NCBI GenBank assembly: GCA_000320545.1
Contig: ADNK01001625.1
Coordinates: 23,501-87,500 of the forward strand
Direction of reading: 5' to 3'
Length of the DNA stretch: 64,000 bases
From: Bigelowiella natans CCMP2755
Taxonomy: Eukaryota > Cercozoa > Chlorarachniophyceae
Below are positions 24,825-35,716 of this stretch, piece by piece. Both the position numbers and the translations under genes were made by a program. The notes beneath the pieces were generated by a model. That model had not been told where the DNA came from. It worked only from the letters and a program-made list of their open reading frames with translations, and made no database searches. How positions within the stretch are numbered: the first letter of the stretch is position 1; each line of letters starts with the position of its first letter.

Positions 24825-27712
24825 GCTTTCTGTGAATATAACAGAATTCAACGGGAAAAGGACAGAGACGACAGAAAAACGTCGCGCATACTAGAGAGAG
24901 TACTCATCATAAATTACCAATTATGTATCCGCCTATCACAGTTTACTAAATGTAATTTTTATACAGCAACTGAGTACAGAAAAAAAGTTTTTAGATAGCA
25001 CATACCAAATTTTACTTGCAGGTATAAAATTAATTTTATAAAATCGAGTTTATTAAATCAAATGTTATTCTCGATAAGGACCCGGTCAATCAGGGAAATC
25101 AACAATTTTTAAGCAGTTGGTATATTTGCATGGGAAAGGTTTTTCAAAAGAAGCAAGGTGATATTTGAGAGTAATGTTTATGTTTGATTTGGGCGTTTTA
25201 CATCCTAAATGTATCCTGTAGGGCGAAATACCGTCCAAGCGTGTACATTAACATAGTTGGGGCAATGAAAAGCCTCATATTCCACTGCCAAATGGCTGTT
25301 GAAAAAGAAGAGGAGGGTTTGTTCCATTCAAAAGTTTTAATTTTTAATTTTTGGATAGGAACATGAAGAGTTATTTACTAAATGTATTTGCAGCTGTGTT
25401 GAGGGAAGAAGGAAAAATTCTAAGGTCCATAGCAAACGATGCAGCAGTATCGGAGAGCAAAAAAGGTAAATTCTCTTCGATAAATTTTGTTTCATATTTA
25501 TATTTGATAATTTTTATCACTTAGATGATACAGTAGTCATCAAGGAATACCTGAAGAAAAGACATCTCATGAAGGTTATATGAGTTGATGACTTACACTA
25601 CAACTCTTTTAAGATCATTATGTTAATTTTACTTTAGAAACTGGATGAAGATTATTATCAGTTAATGGGAAAGGCGAATCAAATCGAAAATGTAAAAATA
25701 TAATAAAGCTCTATGGCTCATAGAAATCATAGAAATGAAGCGTTACGTACACTCCCCGTAATATGTGAGCAGAATATCTTTTTAGTATTGAAGGACAATG
25801 GTTTCTCGACATTTTTCCGTATACAGCACATATAGATAATGAATCAAAATTAGGCAATAAAGAAATCATCAGATTTGAGGAAGCGTATTGATATCCTTGG
25901 AGAAGAGATACAAAAAATGGAAACAGAAGTTATCAACGGGTTGTTCTTATGTTGTACTCTTAACGTGAGGCATGATAAATACTTATTTGTGATCTGGTGA
26001 TAAAAAATATTCAGATACACAGAAAGCTTCTATAAAATGTTCACTATACCTCAATCCCTATCAGAAGAGGTTATTGTAGTGCGATCGTAGATATTACGTA
26101 TCAAACTACTATCTCAATAAATTAGGTAAGCGATATCGAAGCTCAGGGCTTGCGTGAAGTAAGAATCTTCCTTCTAGATTTGATGGGAAAACTCTACATT
26201 TGAGTATTCACTTCTTAGGTGGACAACATTTTGATGACTGAGACATTGCATCGTGCAATAGTAGGTTTTTTTATCAAGTATTGTTTTTCCTCAAAAGGAT
26301 CTAGTCGAAATCTAATCCATTTAAATGTATATTTTTTAGATGAAGCTGTGGCAGACCGAAGCAATCCAAAAAACATTCAAGCTCAGGGCATCATTCAAAT
26401 ACTCTCAGGTGCGGTCAATTTTAAAACTCATTCATGAATGAACACTCAGTTGCTGATTTGGTTTTCTAAGTTGGATGATTGCTGCACTTACTTCCTCGAA
26501 GAGCTGGATAGAGTGTTGCCTCCATTAAGATTAGAGGAGCAACTTTACTCGGATCTTTATGTGCCTACTCTACAAGATGTTTTGAATTGTCGAAAGCGAA
26601 CTCAAGGCAATTCTACCCATAACAGTGTGCAGGGCACAATTTTATTATTGTCAATATACCATATCTATAAAGTACAAATATGTTGCCTAGGGGTGGTTGA
26701 AGGTCGATTCAGCATTCAGACAAAAACTGGAGAGCAGATATTCCGGGTTAGAATTGATAATGCAGTTAGTGGAAGGACACTGAGATCACTATCGTTGCTA
26801 TAGGTTGTAGATGTAGCTGGCCAGCGCGGTGCCCGTCGAAAATGGATTCCATTTTTCAGCTCCTGTGATGCGGTTGGTATTCGATATTAAAGTAATATCT
26901 TCCAGAACTAGTGTAATTTGGCATATCTCTATTTTAGGTGCTTTTCGTCATGTCGCTTGCAGGCTATAATCAATATCTACTTGAGGATACAGATGTTATC
27001 CGTATGCACGAGGTTGAAATAATTTCACTATCATAATTCGGTCAAATAATTCCAAATTCAATTAAGGCATTGAACCTATTCAAAGAAATGGTTAACCAGG
27101 TGCGTTAATTTTGATCATTTGACCATTTCAAATCTGCATTGCTACAGCCATTTGATGCGCATGTCTGAATAACCATGCTGGAAACAAAATTGAAAGCTAA
27201 TTCATTTTTCATCTACTTAGCCTGCCTTGAGGAAGACACCGTTCATCGTATTTATGAACAAGTCAGATCTATTTAAAACTGAACTGAAATCTACCTCAAT
27301 TACAAAATGCTTTGAGGATTACAGATTACCAGAGGTGAAGTTTACAAAAGCATGTCGTCCACGCTAAACATAAATATTGTAATGCCAGGTAATTCAAGTG
27401 GGAAGTTCCAAGCACGCATCTCATGCTGCGAAGTTTATAAAGCAAAAGCTTCAAAAGCAAATTGATTCAAATCGAGGGTAGACATTACGTGAATTCATTA
27501 CACAAATATCGTTTTAGATCAAAACTGTCTTGTTTCTTAGTGTGGAGACTTATTTTCACGTCACATGTGCCACAGATACCAAACAGGTAGAACTTTCTTT
27601 GGATCTACTCATCCTTTTCAAACTTTGCATTCTGTGCTAGGTTGACAAAATATTTTCTTCCATCACTGACATCATCATATCAAGAGGATTAGCTTCAGCA
27701 GGCTTGATGTAG
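24825..27712 (+). CDS. Heterotrimeric G protein alpha subunit with enlarged helical domain
   Basis: Twenty-one exons in phase: 24825-24899, 24967-25021, 25079-25157, 25222-25316, 25394-25465, 25525-25574, 25638-25691, 25854-25939, 26015-26069, 26126-26158, 26219-26260, 26340-26408, 26471-26606, 26691-26746, 26804-26872, 26938-27012, 27067-27099, 27221-27334, 27389-27477, 27541-27586 and 27641-27712. They give about 484 aa; the first codon(s) upstream are not found. G1 is GPGQSGKSTIFKQ (44-56). Switch I holds RKRTQG (296-301). Switch II is DVAGQR (322-327), where the family has DVGGQR. G4 is NKSD (391-394) and G5 is TCATDTK (454-460). The C-terminus is ASAGLM. About 117 extra residues (about 101-218) interrupt the helical domain. 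The protein should bind GTP at the plasma membrane, downstream of receptors. Confidence 0.9.
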
Positions 27713-27759
27713 GATGGTTTTGCGGATGCTGCATTGTCATCGTTTAATTTTACGGCTTG

Positions 27760-28223
27760 TGAAACAAAAATGGCGGGATTGCACGTTGCAATGTGCGCTT
27801 GCCATGCATGCACATTGATGAAGGTGGAGCATGCTAGCACAGCTAGATGGTCAACACAAAGGTGACGTGCATGACCAGATGCCAGGTTGACAAAGTTGAT
27901 GTGTCACTTTGTCATTGAGTGATGACACGTCATGCACATCGATCTAGACATCCTTAGATCCATCACGCAACATCATTTTGTGATGTGTTCAAGACGACAC
28001 AGCACTGCAGTCTAGCAGCACAGCACGTGAAGCATGTCTGCTGCTAGCGATCTAGCGATGTCTAGATGTCTAGATGTGTGGCATGCATGCCCAGGTGCAC
28101 CTCTAGACCTGTGGCTTGTGTCGCGTGTGCCCCCCTCTAGCCCTAGCTAGCCTAGCCCCGCTAGCCCGCTAGTCCACCTGCTAGCCTGGCTGGCTGGCTA
28201 GCTGGGCGACACGTGCCAGAGCA
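27760..28223. other. CTAG/GCATGC-rich island 4 (left of retrotransposon)
   Basis: Palindrome-rich sequence (TAGCTAG, TCTAGATGT, GCATGCATGC) follows the G alpha stop codon. It is continuous in character with 34743-35560, so the retrotransposon inserted inside one island. Confidence 0.6.
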
Positions 28224-28228
28224 TGCTG

Positions 28229-28650
28229 TGCAACGGCGGAAAATTCAAAGGAATTTGACCGTTGAAAGTGGTCAATCAAGTCAAGTTGATCCCGTTGAAA
28301 TGCCCTGCAGTTTTGGCAGTTTTGGGTTTGGTTGGTGCTGTTAGTTGATGAGCAAATTGAGTCATCAAATGGGAAGCAAGTGGTTTGGGAAAACCAAGTT
28401 TGTGTGCACGTAGCTGCCTCGATTAGTCAATGGCAGCGAACCCGCATCTGGCAGTCAGTTCGCTAGAAGTTTGAAAGCGGTCAGTGTGTTTGTTTGAGCG
28501 TGCACATGCGTGTGTTCTGAAGTCACCAATGTCATCAGGGTTTCATTGTTCATTGGAAAGTTTGATTGTTTTTGCTGAATGAGCGGCGACGAGCTTGCTA
28601 GTTTGGCAGAGACAGAAGCCGACACTGGGAGGATGCTCTCAGTGGTCGCA
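28229..28650 (+). repeat. 5' LTR
   Basis: It starts TGCAACGGCGG and ends GGTCGCA. It is repeated at 34318-34737. It contains an ATG (28579) that opens the gag-pol frame; the 3' LTR has GTG at the matching place. Confidence 0.95.
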
Positions 28651-31600
28651 GATGGCAGCGGCGCAGTGGAAGGAAAGGAAAAAGTGCCAGAGGTGATGCA
28701 CATTGAAACAGGAGGACCTGTTGCTGCAGGTGCTACAGGTGACTTGAAGGAATCCAATTGGCAGGAAGTTCTGCTCAGGATGGAAATTGACAAGTTTCGA
28801 ATGGTCCTGGAAGGGGTGTCCATCCAGGAGAAACTGGCGGTTGATTTCAACAAGGATGTCCGCAGCTTGCGAGACAATCGCAGTTCCCGCAGGTTCTTCA
28901 TGGATCGACATGGTGACAAAGGAGTGCCGGAGAAAACGTGGAAATGCTTCACAGAAAATCCGGAAGTAGCGGAGGACTTGACAGACGAGGAAGATGCAAC
29001 GGTAGCAGAGGAAAAGAAACAAAATGAAATGCGAGAACAAGACATCGGGGATCACCGAGGAATGTCTTGCAGAGCGAAAGCTGTGGAAATGTTCGGAAAG
29101 AAAATCAAGGTGAGGGGAGAACTAGACCCAGCCTTTGTTTGCCGTGAAAAGTTTCGGAAGAGGGTGAGAAGAATCCAGAGTCAAATCGCAGGGCACAGCG
29201 AACTCTTTGGAGCGGATGTGAGATTCGGATGCGAGTTCTTCCGAACGACATTGTCCCAGGATGCACGGGACAGATTCGACCTGCACGTTGAAAAACAGGA
29301 GAAGGAACGGCAACACCAAATGGATCATCGCGAGAAACTCGAACAAGGAATGCAACACCTGTGTGGCGAAGAGTCCCCGCAAGACACAAGGTTTGGGTTC
29401 AACAAGGAGTTTGACAAACTGCGAAAGGAGAAATTCAGATTTGTGGACCAAATGCATGGCAAACACAAACAAGTGTGCAGTCTGTTCCCGACATGCAAGA
29501 TTGACAGGTGCGACAGGATGAACCATTGCAAAACACCATTGCAAAACCACAGATGTGGTCGATCCCTACTCCTAGCCATGGCACATTGCGATGCCACGGG
29601 TGTGACTCCAGCCGAACTCTTCAAACAGCTGAGAATCAGAGAGGAAACAATTCAGGAGTCACAACCGAAACACAACAGTGTGAATGCAATTGGAATGGAA
29701 GGGAACAAGAAGAAGAAGATCTGCTTCAACTTCCACAAAAAAGGAACTTGTCGATGTGGAAATGAATGCAAATGTGGTCATGAGAAAGGAGGGAAGTCCA
29801 ACAGGCTGTGCAAACATGTCAGAGAGGGAAAATGCAAATGGGGCAAGAGATGTGGATTCTCGCACGACCTAGGGGACAAAGCGGCAAATTTGTCGAAGGT
29901 CACAGTGGATGCGAGTCACCCCAAAGTGAACCCTAGCCCCCATCCCTCTTCTGACACCTTGAACAGTGACTGGAGGGAATCCGGCAAGGACGTAGTGCAA
30001 ACTGTGGAAAACGATGTGACAGAGTTAGCAAAAATGAACATCCCACAGGTCAACATCGCCTCTGAGCCCCACAATGCAAATGAGTCTTTGCGCCAACGCA
30101 ATGTGCTGAGGGCATTTGTGGAAGGCAAGAGTGGACCTGCTGAGATGAAAGCACTCCTTGACGATGGATCGCAGCCTGCCACCATTGGCCTGCAAAAGAT
30201 CAAATTGCTCAGCAAGCTAGGTGCAAAAATGAAAAGGACAAAGATGAGTGGCCAGGTTGGAGGTTCAAGCACTACCTGTGTCCGCATGGAGGGTGAGGTG
30301 GAATTTGAGATGAGAGTGAAGTGCAAAACCGCTCGGGGGGGATGCGTGAGGCTCAGGATTTTTGCTGTGGTCCTGGATGGGAATGCAAACTTTGAATTTG
30401 CAATTGGCCAAGATGTGAGAAACCCACACCGCATCATGTCGCACCCAGACCCCAAACCCGAACACCGTGAAGTCACAATTGATGGCACACCTGTTTGCTC
30501 TCATCCCTGCACTTCTCACCTTCGAAATGCGAACTCACTCATGCTGGAAAGCAACTTGCTGGCCTCACCTGCAGTAGCCCAGGATGCGGGCATCAACGAA
30601 GGCAAACGAAACAAAGCTAAAAGGCCATCAAATTCATGTCTAGTCCATGAAACACTCGACCTGTTGGATGCAGCGGATTCCCGATTGAGAGAGTGCGACC
30701 ACGTCTGCGGTACGGGGGTACCTGATGAGGAAATTGAACACAGTCTCGGTGAGATCGCATCGCTCCAATGCGTCCACAGAGAATCAGAACGTGCCAATGC
30801 GGAACTTGCTTCGGGAGACTGCTTGCGCATGCTGAACAGAGCAGAGAAAGAGTTCCGCGCGGGTTCCACACTCATGACGTCAAGAGAACAATTTTGTTAC
30901 CTACGTCGTGTCCTGTGTCGTTGTTCGTCGCGATTTGTGGAAAACACACCTGAGACAGGAGAATCACGTGTGCCGAAACATGAAGTCCACGATTACCTTC
31001 TACCAGGAAAGAAATTTGTGCACCAAAAGGCTCACCGATTGCCCCCGGACAGATCAAATGCGATGGAGACCAAGTTAGAAGAACTGGAAAAACATGGGTT
31101 GTGTCACAAAGTGTCGAATGAAGAAAAAGTGATGGCCACTTCACCTGCATTTCCTGTCTGGGACAAAGGCAAGAGTGCCTGTCGGGTGGTTGTTGGCATG
31201 AAAAAGGTCAACGATGCTGTGGAATTGATGCACTTCGTCATGCCGACAACGGAAAACACCATGCGGAAAGTGATGACGAAAAACTGGGTGACATCAACCG
31301 ACGCTAAATCAGGCTGGCCACAGACAGGGTGCACAAAGAAAACGCAAATGACCTTCGTATTTGCAACTCAGAAATGTGCTAGATCAAGTTTGGGCCTACC
31401 ATTTGGATGTGAAAATGCTCCTCAGACATTTGCGTGGTTGATGATCCAAATCATCAAAGGACTCAACGACACTGTGGTTCATGTGGATGATCACTACAAC
31501 ATGGGGGACACGTTCATGGCAGCATTGTTGGAGTTCACCAGATTTGTGCAGAGGGCTGAGACCAAGAACTTGTACCTGTCTGCTAAAAAATTACAAGCGT

Positions 31601-34200
31601 TTCCAAAAGAGTCATCCATGGCAGGAGTCATCAGGAAAAATGGCAAACATTGCCCAGACCCGAAGAGGATGTGTCCCCTGGATGCACTCCAACCACCCAA
31701 AAAGGGAGCACGATTCCTCAAATCGGTGCAACGCATCATGGGATTGTTCATCTGTCATCTACGACATGTCAAAGACTTCTGGAATGTTGTTCGACCTGTC
31801 AGCATCCTGAATTCAAAAACAGCTCCACAAGTCTGGGGAAAAGAACAACAGATGGCTTTGGATGCTGCGAGGGATGTGCTGAAGTCTTCGTCTTTGTGCA
31901 TGCCTAAGTTCGAACACATTGCCCGTGAGAGTCCATTCCTTGTGGATGTGGATGCGTCTAAATGTGCTGGTGGAGCTACTCTGTCTCAAGTAGTTGATGG
32001 GGTGGAGCGCCTCACATGTTGCTTCAGCTTCACCTGGCGCAAACATCAGATGAAATGGCACGCAACAAGAAAAGAATTTGACAACGGTGCTAGGAGTCTG
32101 GACTGCTTCAGTGTCTTCATCAAGGGATTTCCAACGCGTGCAAGAATGGATGCAAAGGTTGCCATGCACATGGTGGCACATGGACAAGATCAATTGCGCG
32201 AACCTCACACCAGAATCTCCGCAGCTTGTGACTCGTGCATGCTAGTGGGTGTTGAATGCAGAGAGGGCCCGAGCCACAAAAATGCGGATTGCATTGGTAG
32301 GCCTGGACACAGTGTTGAAGATGATGCGGATGAAGAAACACTGGTCAATCTCTTCCCTCTCCACCATGCTTCGGCAATGCTCAAATGCTTTGGTGATGAA
32401 TTGAAAAATGGCACCTGCTTGAGCTGCAACCAACCGGCAGTTGGACACCATCCCACAGATGCAGAGGTTGAACTCACTTGCTCACAACTGTGTCATGATG
32501 TGGCGAAGAAGGTGGGCTTTGACGAGTCCAAGTTTCGCATCCTTTTCAAAAGGACAAACACAAAAAACAAATCAAACCAGAGCAAGCTCACTCCTGAAGT
32601 TGATGCTGCGCGCTTCGACGGGGACTCAATGATCCACCCGTGCTCCACGTTGGCGCATGAAGCAGATGAACACTTGGAGAACTGCAACACAATGGAACAC
32701 GGAATGGAGTTCTCACCTTCACAGTCGGACAGTGTGGAGGTGGAGCTCAAGTGCGATGTGTCATCTGAGCGCCTACCTGCAGAACAACGGGCAGAGTTCA
32801 CCAAAACATTCGCAGCTCTAGAAAACAAAGGCAATCCAAATCATGCTCTCACTACGGCACAATGCAAAATTGTGGACAACACCTTGTGCAAGTGCGGCGA
32901 CTGTGAGAACGACGACCACAGTGTCCCTTTGCTCATTGTGGTTCCTGATCAACATCGGACTGAAATCATGGACGCCTACCACATGACGAATCTTGCAAAT
33001 CACAGATGTGCAAATGACATGGCAACAAAAATCCTGCAAGTACATCACTGGAAAGGCTTGACGTGTTCATGCAAAAAACATGTTGCAACCTGTCAGGTGT
33101 GCATCAGAACAAAATCTCGCATGAAGCAATTGCCTTGCAAGCAGCTACAGATGAGAGGAGCAATGGAAGCCGCATCGATTGATGCCATTGGACGCACAGA
33201 AGGAAAGTGTCACTGCACACTGAATGCGTGCATCTTGTCGATAGGACATGTTTTCGCAAAATGCTGCAAGAAACTTGACGCTAAAGTCATGGCAGAGTTT
33301 CTGTTCGACTTCATTGTCGTGTTTGGTGCACCTCGCAAGATCCTTACTGACCAGGGACCTGAATTTGTGAACAGCGTCATGTCACACTTGAAGAACAGAT
33401 TCGGTTTTGCAAAACTCACCACATCGAGTAAATCCAAAACGGGCAACTCACTAATTGAAAGAAAGAATGGAGTGCTTAATGACGGAACATTGGCACAGCT
33501 CACACAACAGTCTGAATCGAGACACAATTGGCACAAAGAATTACCTCATGCTGTCTTCTCAGCTAATGCTTTGTTGCCTAATGCTCGAGGAAACTCGCAC
33601 GCTAAGCTCCTGTTCGGGTTTCAACCCAAGTTGGAAGGAGACTTAAACGGCAAACGTGCACCTGTGAGAGAGGAGAAAGTCGGAGACGACATTGACTCTC
33701 GCATTCAAATTGTGAAGAAGATGAGACAGTTGTTCCTGACGGACAGATCTGAATGGAGATTCTTGAAAAACTTTGAACGCAATGACAAGATGGGGCAACT
33801 AAAACGACACAAAGTGGGGGATCTAGTGTGGTTGCACCGTGATGAGGACCGCAAAGGGCATCGTGTTGCTCCGCATTTCGCGCTGAAAAAGACAGGCCCC
33901 GTCCTGATCACAGCGAGCATTGGAGATTCCAACACTCACAGAGTGGAAGATCCTGAAACAAGTCATCGAAACGCAGTTCATGCAAAGCACTTGTCTCCCT
34001 TTGGCACCTTCACAGCATCACCGGAAGCTGCAGTGCCACCACAGGATGAAGCGTCTTCGTCGGAGAGTGATCAAGATCTGTTCAATGATTCATCGGGGGA
34101 TGAGGAAGAAGAGGATGATGCTGACATCAGTGCACGCAACATTCTGATGCACACTCGTACCCGCAAGGCACTTGATCGTGGAGCCTTCGTGTCACATTGA
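28579..34200 (+). CDS. Retrotransposon gag-pol polyprotein
   Basis: Single frame of up to 1873 codons. The first ATG (28579) lies in the LTR. ATG 28633 is still in the LTR, and ATG 28696 is the first one after the primer-binding site, so it is the likelier start. Gag is about residues 40-380. It is followed by two CCCH-like zinc knuckles (CFNFHKKGTCRCGNECKCGH at about 380, CKHVREGKCKWGKRCGFSH at about 412). The protease has LLDDGS (about 525). The RT has TDAKSGWPQ (about 907), LPFGCENAPQTF and the catalytic HVDD (about 968), where most relatives have YxDD. RNase H has LVDVDASKCAGG (about 1121). The integrase has an H-H-C-C zinc motif (about 1465-1510), then catalytic D in SIDAIG (about 1534), D in LTDQGPEF (about 1589) and E in IERKNG (about 1625). 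No frameshift separates gag and pol. Confidence 0.95.
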   Translation: MSGDELASLAETEADTGRMLSVVADGSGAVEGKEKVPEVMHIETGGPVAAGATGDLKESNWQEVLLRMEIDKFRMVLEGVSIQEKLAVDFNKDVRSLRDNRSSRRFFMDRHGDKGVPEKTWKCFTENPEVAEDLTDEEDATVAEEKKQNEMREQDIGDHRGMSCRAKAVEMFGKKIKVRGELDPAFVCREKFRKRVRRIQSQIAGHSELFGADVRFGCEFFRTTLSQDARDRFDLHVEKQEKERQHQMDHREKLEQGMQHLCGEESPQDTRFGFNKEFDKLRKEKFRFVDQMHGKHKQVCSLFPTCKIDRCDRMNHCKTPLQNHRCGRSLLLAMAHCDATGVTPAELFKQLRIREETIQESQPKHNSVNAIGMEGNKKKKICFNFHKKGTCRCGNECKCGHEKGGKSNRLCKHVREGKCKWGKRCGFSHDLGDKAANLSKVTVDASHPKVNPSPHPSSDTLNSDWRESGKDVVQTVENDVTELAKMNIPQVNIASEPHNANESLRQRNVLRAFVEGKSGPAEMKALLDDGSQPATIGLQKIKLLSKLGAKMKRTKMSGQVGGSSTTCVRMEGEVEFEMRVKCKTARGGCVRLRIFAVVLDGNANFEFAIGQDVRNPHRIMSHPDPKPEHREVTIDGTPVCSHPCTSHLRNANSLMLESNLLASPAVAQDAGINEGKRNKAKRPSNSCLVHETLDLLDAADSRLRECDHVCGTGVPDEEIEHSLGEIASLQCVHRESERANAELASGDCLRMLNRAEKEFRAGSTLMTSREQFCYLRRVLCRCSSRFVENTPETGESRVPKHEVHDYLLPGKKFVHQKAHRLPPDRSNAMETKLEELEKHGLCHKVSNEEKVMATSPAFPVWDKGKSACRVVVGMKKVNDAVELMHFVMPTTENTMRKVMTKNWVTSTDAKSGWPQTGCTKKTQMTFVFATQKCARSSLGLPFGCENAPQTFAWLMIQIIKGLNDTVVHVDDHYNMGDTFMAALLEFTRFVQRAETKNLYLSAKKLQAFPKESSMAGVIRKNGKHCPDPKRMCPLDALQPPKKGARFLKSVQRIMGLFICHLRHVKDFWNVVRPVSILNSKTAPQVWGKEQQMALDAARDVLKSSSLCMPKFEHIARESPFLVDVDASKCAGGATLSQVVDGVERLTCCFSFTWRKHQMKWHATRKEFDNGARSLDCFSVFIKGFPTRARMDAKVAMHMVAHGQDQLREPHTRISAACDSCMLVGVECREGPSHKNADCIGRPGHSVEDDADEETLVNLFPLHHASAMLKCFGDELKNGTCLSCNQPAVGHHPTDAEVELTCSQLCHDVAKKVGFDESKFRILFKRTNTKNKSNQSKLTPEVDAARFDGDSMIHPCSTLAHEADEHLENCNTMEHGMEFSPSQSDSVEVELKCDVSSERLPAEQRAEFTKTFAALENKGNPNHALTTAQCKIVDNTLCKCGDCENDDHSVPLLIVVPDQHRTEIMDAYHMTNLANHRCANDMATKILQVHHWKGLTCSCKKHVATCQVCIRTKSRMKQLPCKQLQMRGAMEAASIDAIGRTEGKCHCTLNACILSIGHVFAKCCKKLDAKVMAEFLFDFIVVFGAPRKILTDQGPEFVNSVMSHLKNRFGFAKLTTSSKSKTGNSLIERKNGVLNDGTLAQLTQQSESRHNWHKELPHAVFSANALLPNARGNSHAKLLFGFQPKLEGDLNGKRAPVREEKVGDDIDSRIQIVKKMRQLFLTDRSEWRFLKNFERNDKMGQLKRHKVGDLVWLHRDEDRKGHRVAPHFALKKTGPVLITASIGDSNTHRVEDPETSHRNAVHAKHLSPFGTFTASPEAAVPPQDEASSSESDQDLFNDSSGDEEEEDDADISARNILMHTRTRKALDRGAFVSH
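28653..28670 (+). promoter_or_regulatory. Candidate primer-binding site
   Basis: TGGCAGCGGCGC starts 2 nt after the 5' LTR, the normal position and TGG start of a tRNA primer-binding site. The matching tRNA was not identified. Confidence 0.45.
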
Positions 34201-34298
34201 ACTTGCAATGGAAGTCCAAGTTTCTGAGTGTTCCGTTCAGTTTGTGCAAGTGCACACAGATTGTTGCATCAAGTTAGTTTTGCGACGTCCGCAAATTC

Positions 34299-34316
34299 AA
34301 AAAAGGGGGGAATGAT
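34299..34316 (+). promoter_or_regulatory. Polypurine tract
   Basis: AAAAAAGGGGGGAATGA immediately precedes the 3' LTR. This is the expected plus-strand primer site. Confidence 0.8.
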
Positions 34317-34317
34317 G

Positions 34318-34737
34318 TGACGGCGGAAAATTCAAAGGAATTTGACCGTTGAAAGTGGTCAATCAAGTCAAGTTGATCCCGTTGAAATGCCCTGCAGTTT
34401 TGGCAGTTTTGGGTTCAGTTGGTGCTGTCAGTTGATGAGCAAATTGAGTCATCAAATGGGAAGCAAGTGGTTTGGGAAAACCAAGTTTGTGTGCACGTAG
34501 CTGCCTCGATTGGTCAATGGCAGCGAACCCGCATCTGGCAGTCAGTTCGCTAGAAGTTTGAAAGCGGTCAGTGTGTTTGTTTGAGCGTGCACATGCGTGT
34601 GTTCTGAAGTCACCAATGTCATCAGGGTTTCATTGTTCATTGGAAAGTTTGATTGTTTTTGCTGAGTGAGCGGCGACGAGCTTGCTAGTTTGGCAGAGAC
34701 AGAAGCCGACACTGGGAGGATGCTCTCAGTGGTCGCA
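34318..34737 (+). repeat. 3' LTR
   Basis: Copy of 28229-28650. It starts TGACGGCGG and lacks 2 nt present in the 5' LTR. It ends GGTCGCA next to the TGCTG duplication. Confidence 0.95.
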
Positions 34738-34742
34738 TGCTG

Positions 34743-35600
34743 TGCCAGTGTGGCATGGCTAGATGGGGCGGAACACACACACAATGCTTGCTCCAGTGCT
34801 GATCATTTTTCTTTGAGCTCTGGAGCTGAGCTCTGCAGGCCACCTAGCTAGCTAGCTAGCTAGCTAGCTAGTCATGCTGGCATGATCTCTTGATCTGATG
34901 ACTGCCAAACTAGACGATGTCGTCGATCTGGACACGTGCTCGTGGTTGTGTGCGCCAGTCCAGCAGCGTGGTCGTGAAACAACGCATTGTTCACACGGCC
35001 CTCGTTTTTTGCAAAGGCCAGAGCGGCCGATTGACGCATCAGCGGAGGATTCATGAAGGTGCCGTTCCACTGACGTCCAGACGTGTTGATGTGTTCTGTT
35101 GTTTCGTGTGGTGCTCAGCTTGTGCACGCAGTGATCGCTATCAACCTGGCTGGCTAGCTGGCCTAGTGCCAGAGTGGCGCGCAATGCGAAGTTCAGTGTC
35201 AACACCCACATCACCAGAACACACCAACCTGGCAACCATGATCATCTCAATTTTCAATTTCAAACTGTGCACAAACTTCGCGTTTGTCTTGTCCGTGCGT
35301 CCCAGCGTTCTGGCGTTGCCTGGTTGTGCCAGTCTGGCAGCCTGCATGGCTCCAGGCGGTCTGTGCATGGCCAGCTGGAAGTCTGGAAGTGTGGCTCCAG
35401 TGTTGTCTCTCAGCACACGTGTGTGCAAGTCTGGAAGTTGTCAATTCACAGTGATGTTGATCCTCGCGACCATTTTTTTGTGCGCAGTGACGCATTGCTA
35501 GCTAGATCTAGCCAGATTGGTCACGTCCAGAGCCGTCAAGCCGTGATGGATGAACAAACCAGCAAGCCCTCCCAATTAGATTACAAGTGCTACAAATCTC
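34743..35600. other. CTAG/GCATGC-rich island 4 (right of retrotransposon)
   Basis: It continues the island split by the retrotransposon. A pure (CTAG)n run lies at about 34847-34872. Several overlapping open frames occur on both strands but none resembles a known protein. Confidence 0.55.
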
Positions 35601-35716
35601 GTAAAATCCCCTTTGTTTTCCATGAAAAAGTACGCGGATGTGTTGTCGTCACAATTTTCCATGAAAAAGCACGCAAATGTGTTGTCGTCATTCAAAAGCC
35701 AGCCTTCTTAGCATTA

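Larger units (their letters stand above)
28224..34742 (+). mobile_element. Intact LTR retrotransposon, Ty3/gypsy-type
   Basis: The element runs 28229-34737 and is bounded by the 5-bp target duplication TGCTG at 28224-28228 and 34738-34742. LTRs of 422 and 420 bp begin TG and end CA. By eye they differ at five substitutions and one 2-nt indel. One uninterrupted gag-pol frame fills the interior. The order protease, RT, RNase H, integrase is that of Ty3/gypsy elements. Intact coding sequence plus about 99% LTR identity points to recent insertion. Confidence 0.95.

Noticed and set aside
28455-33935. Long minus-strand open frames opposite the retrotransposon
   Set aside because: They mirror gag-pol codons. 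The + frame carries all catalytic motifs.
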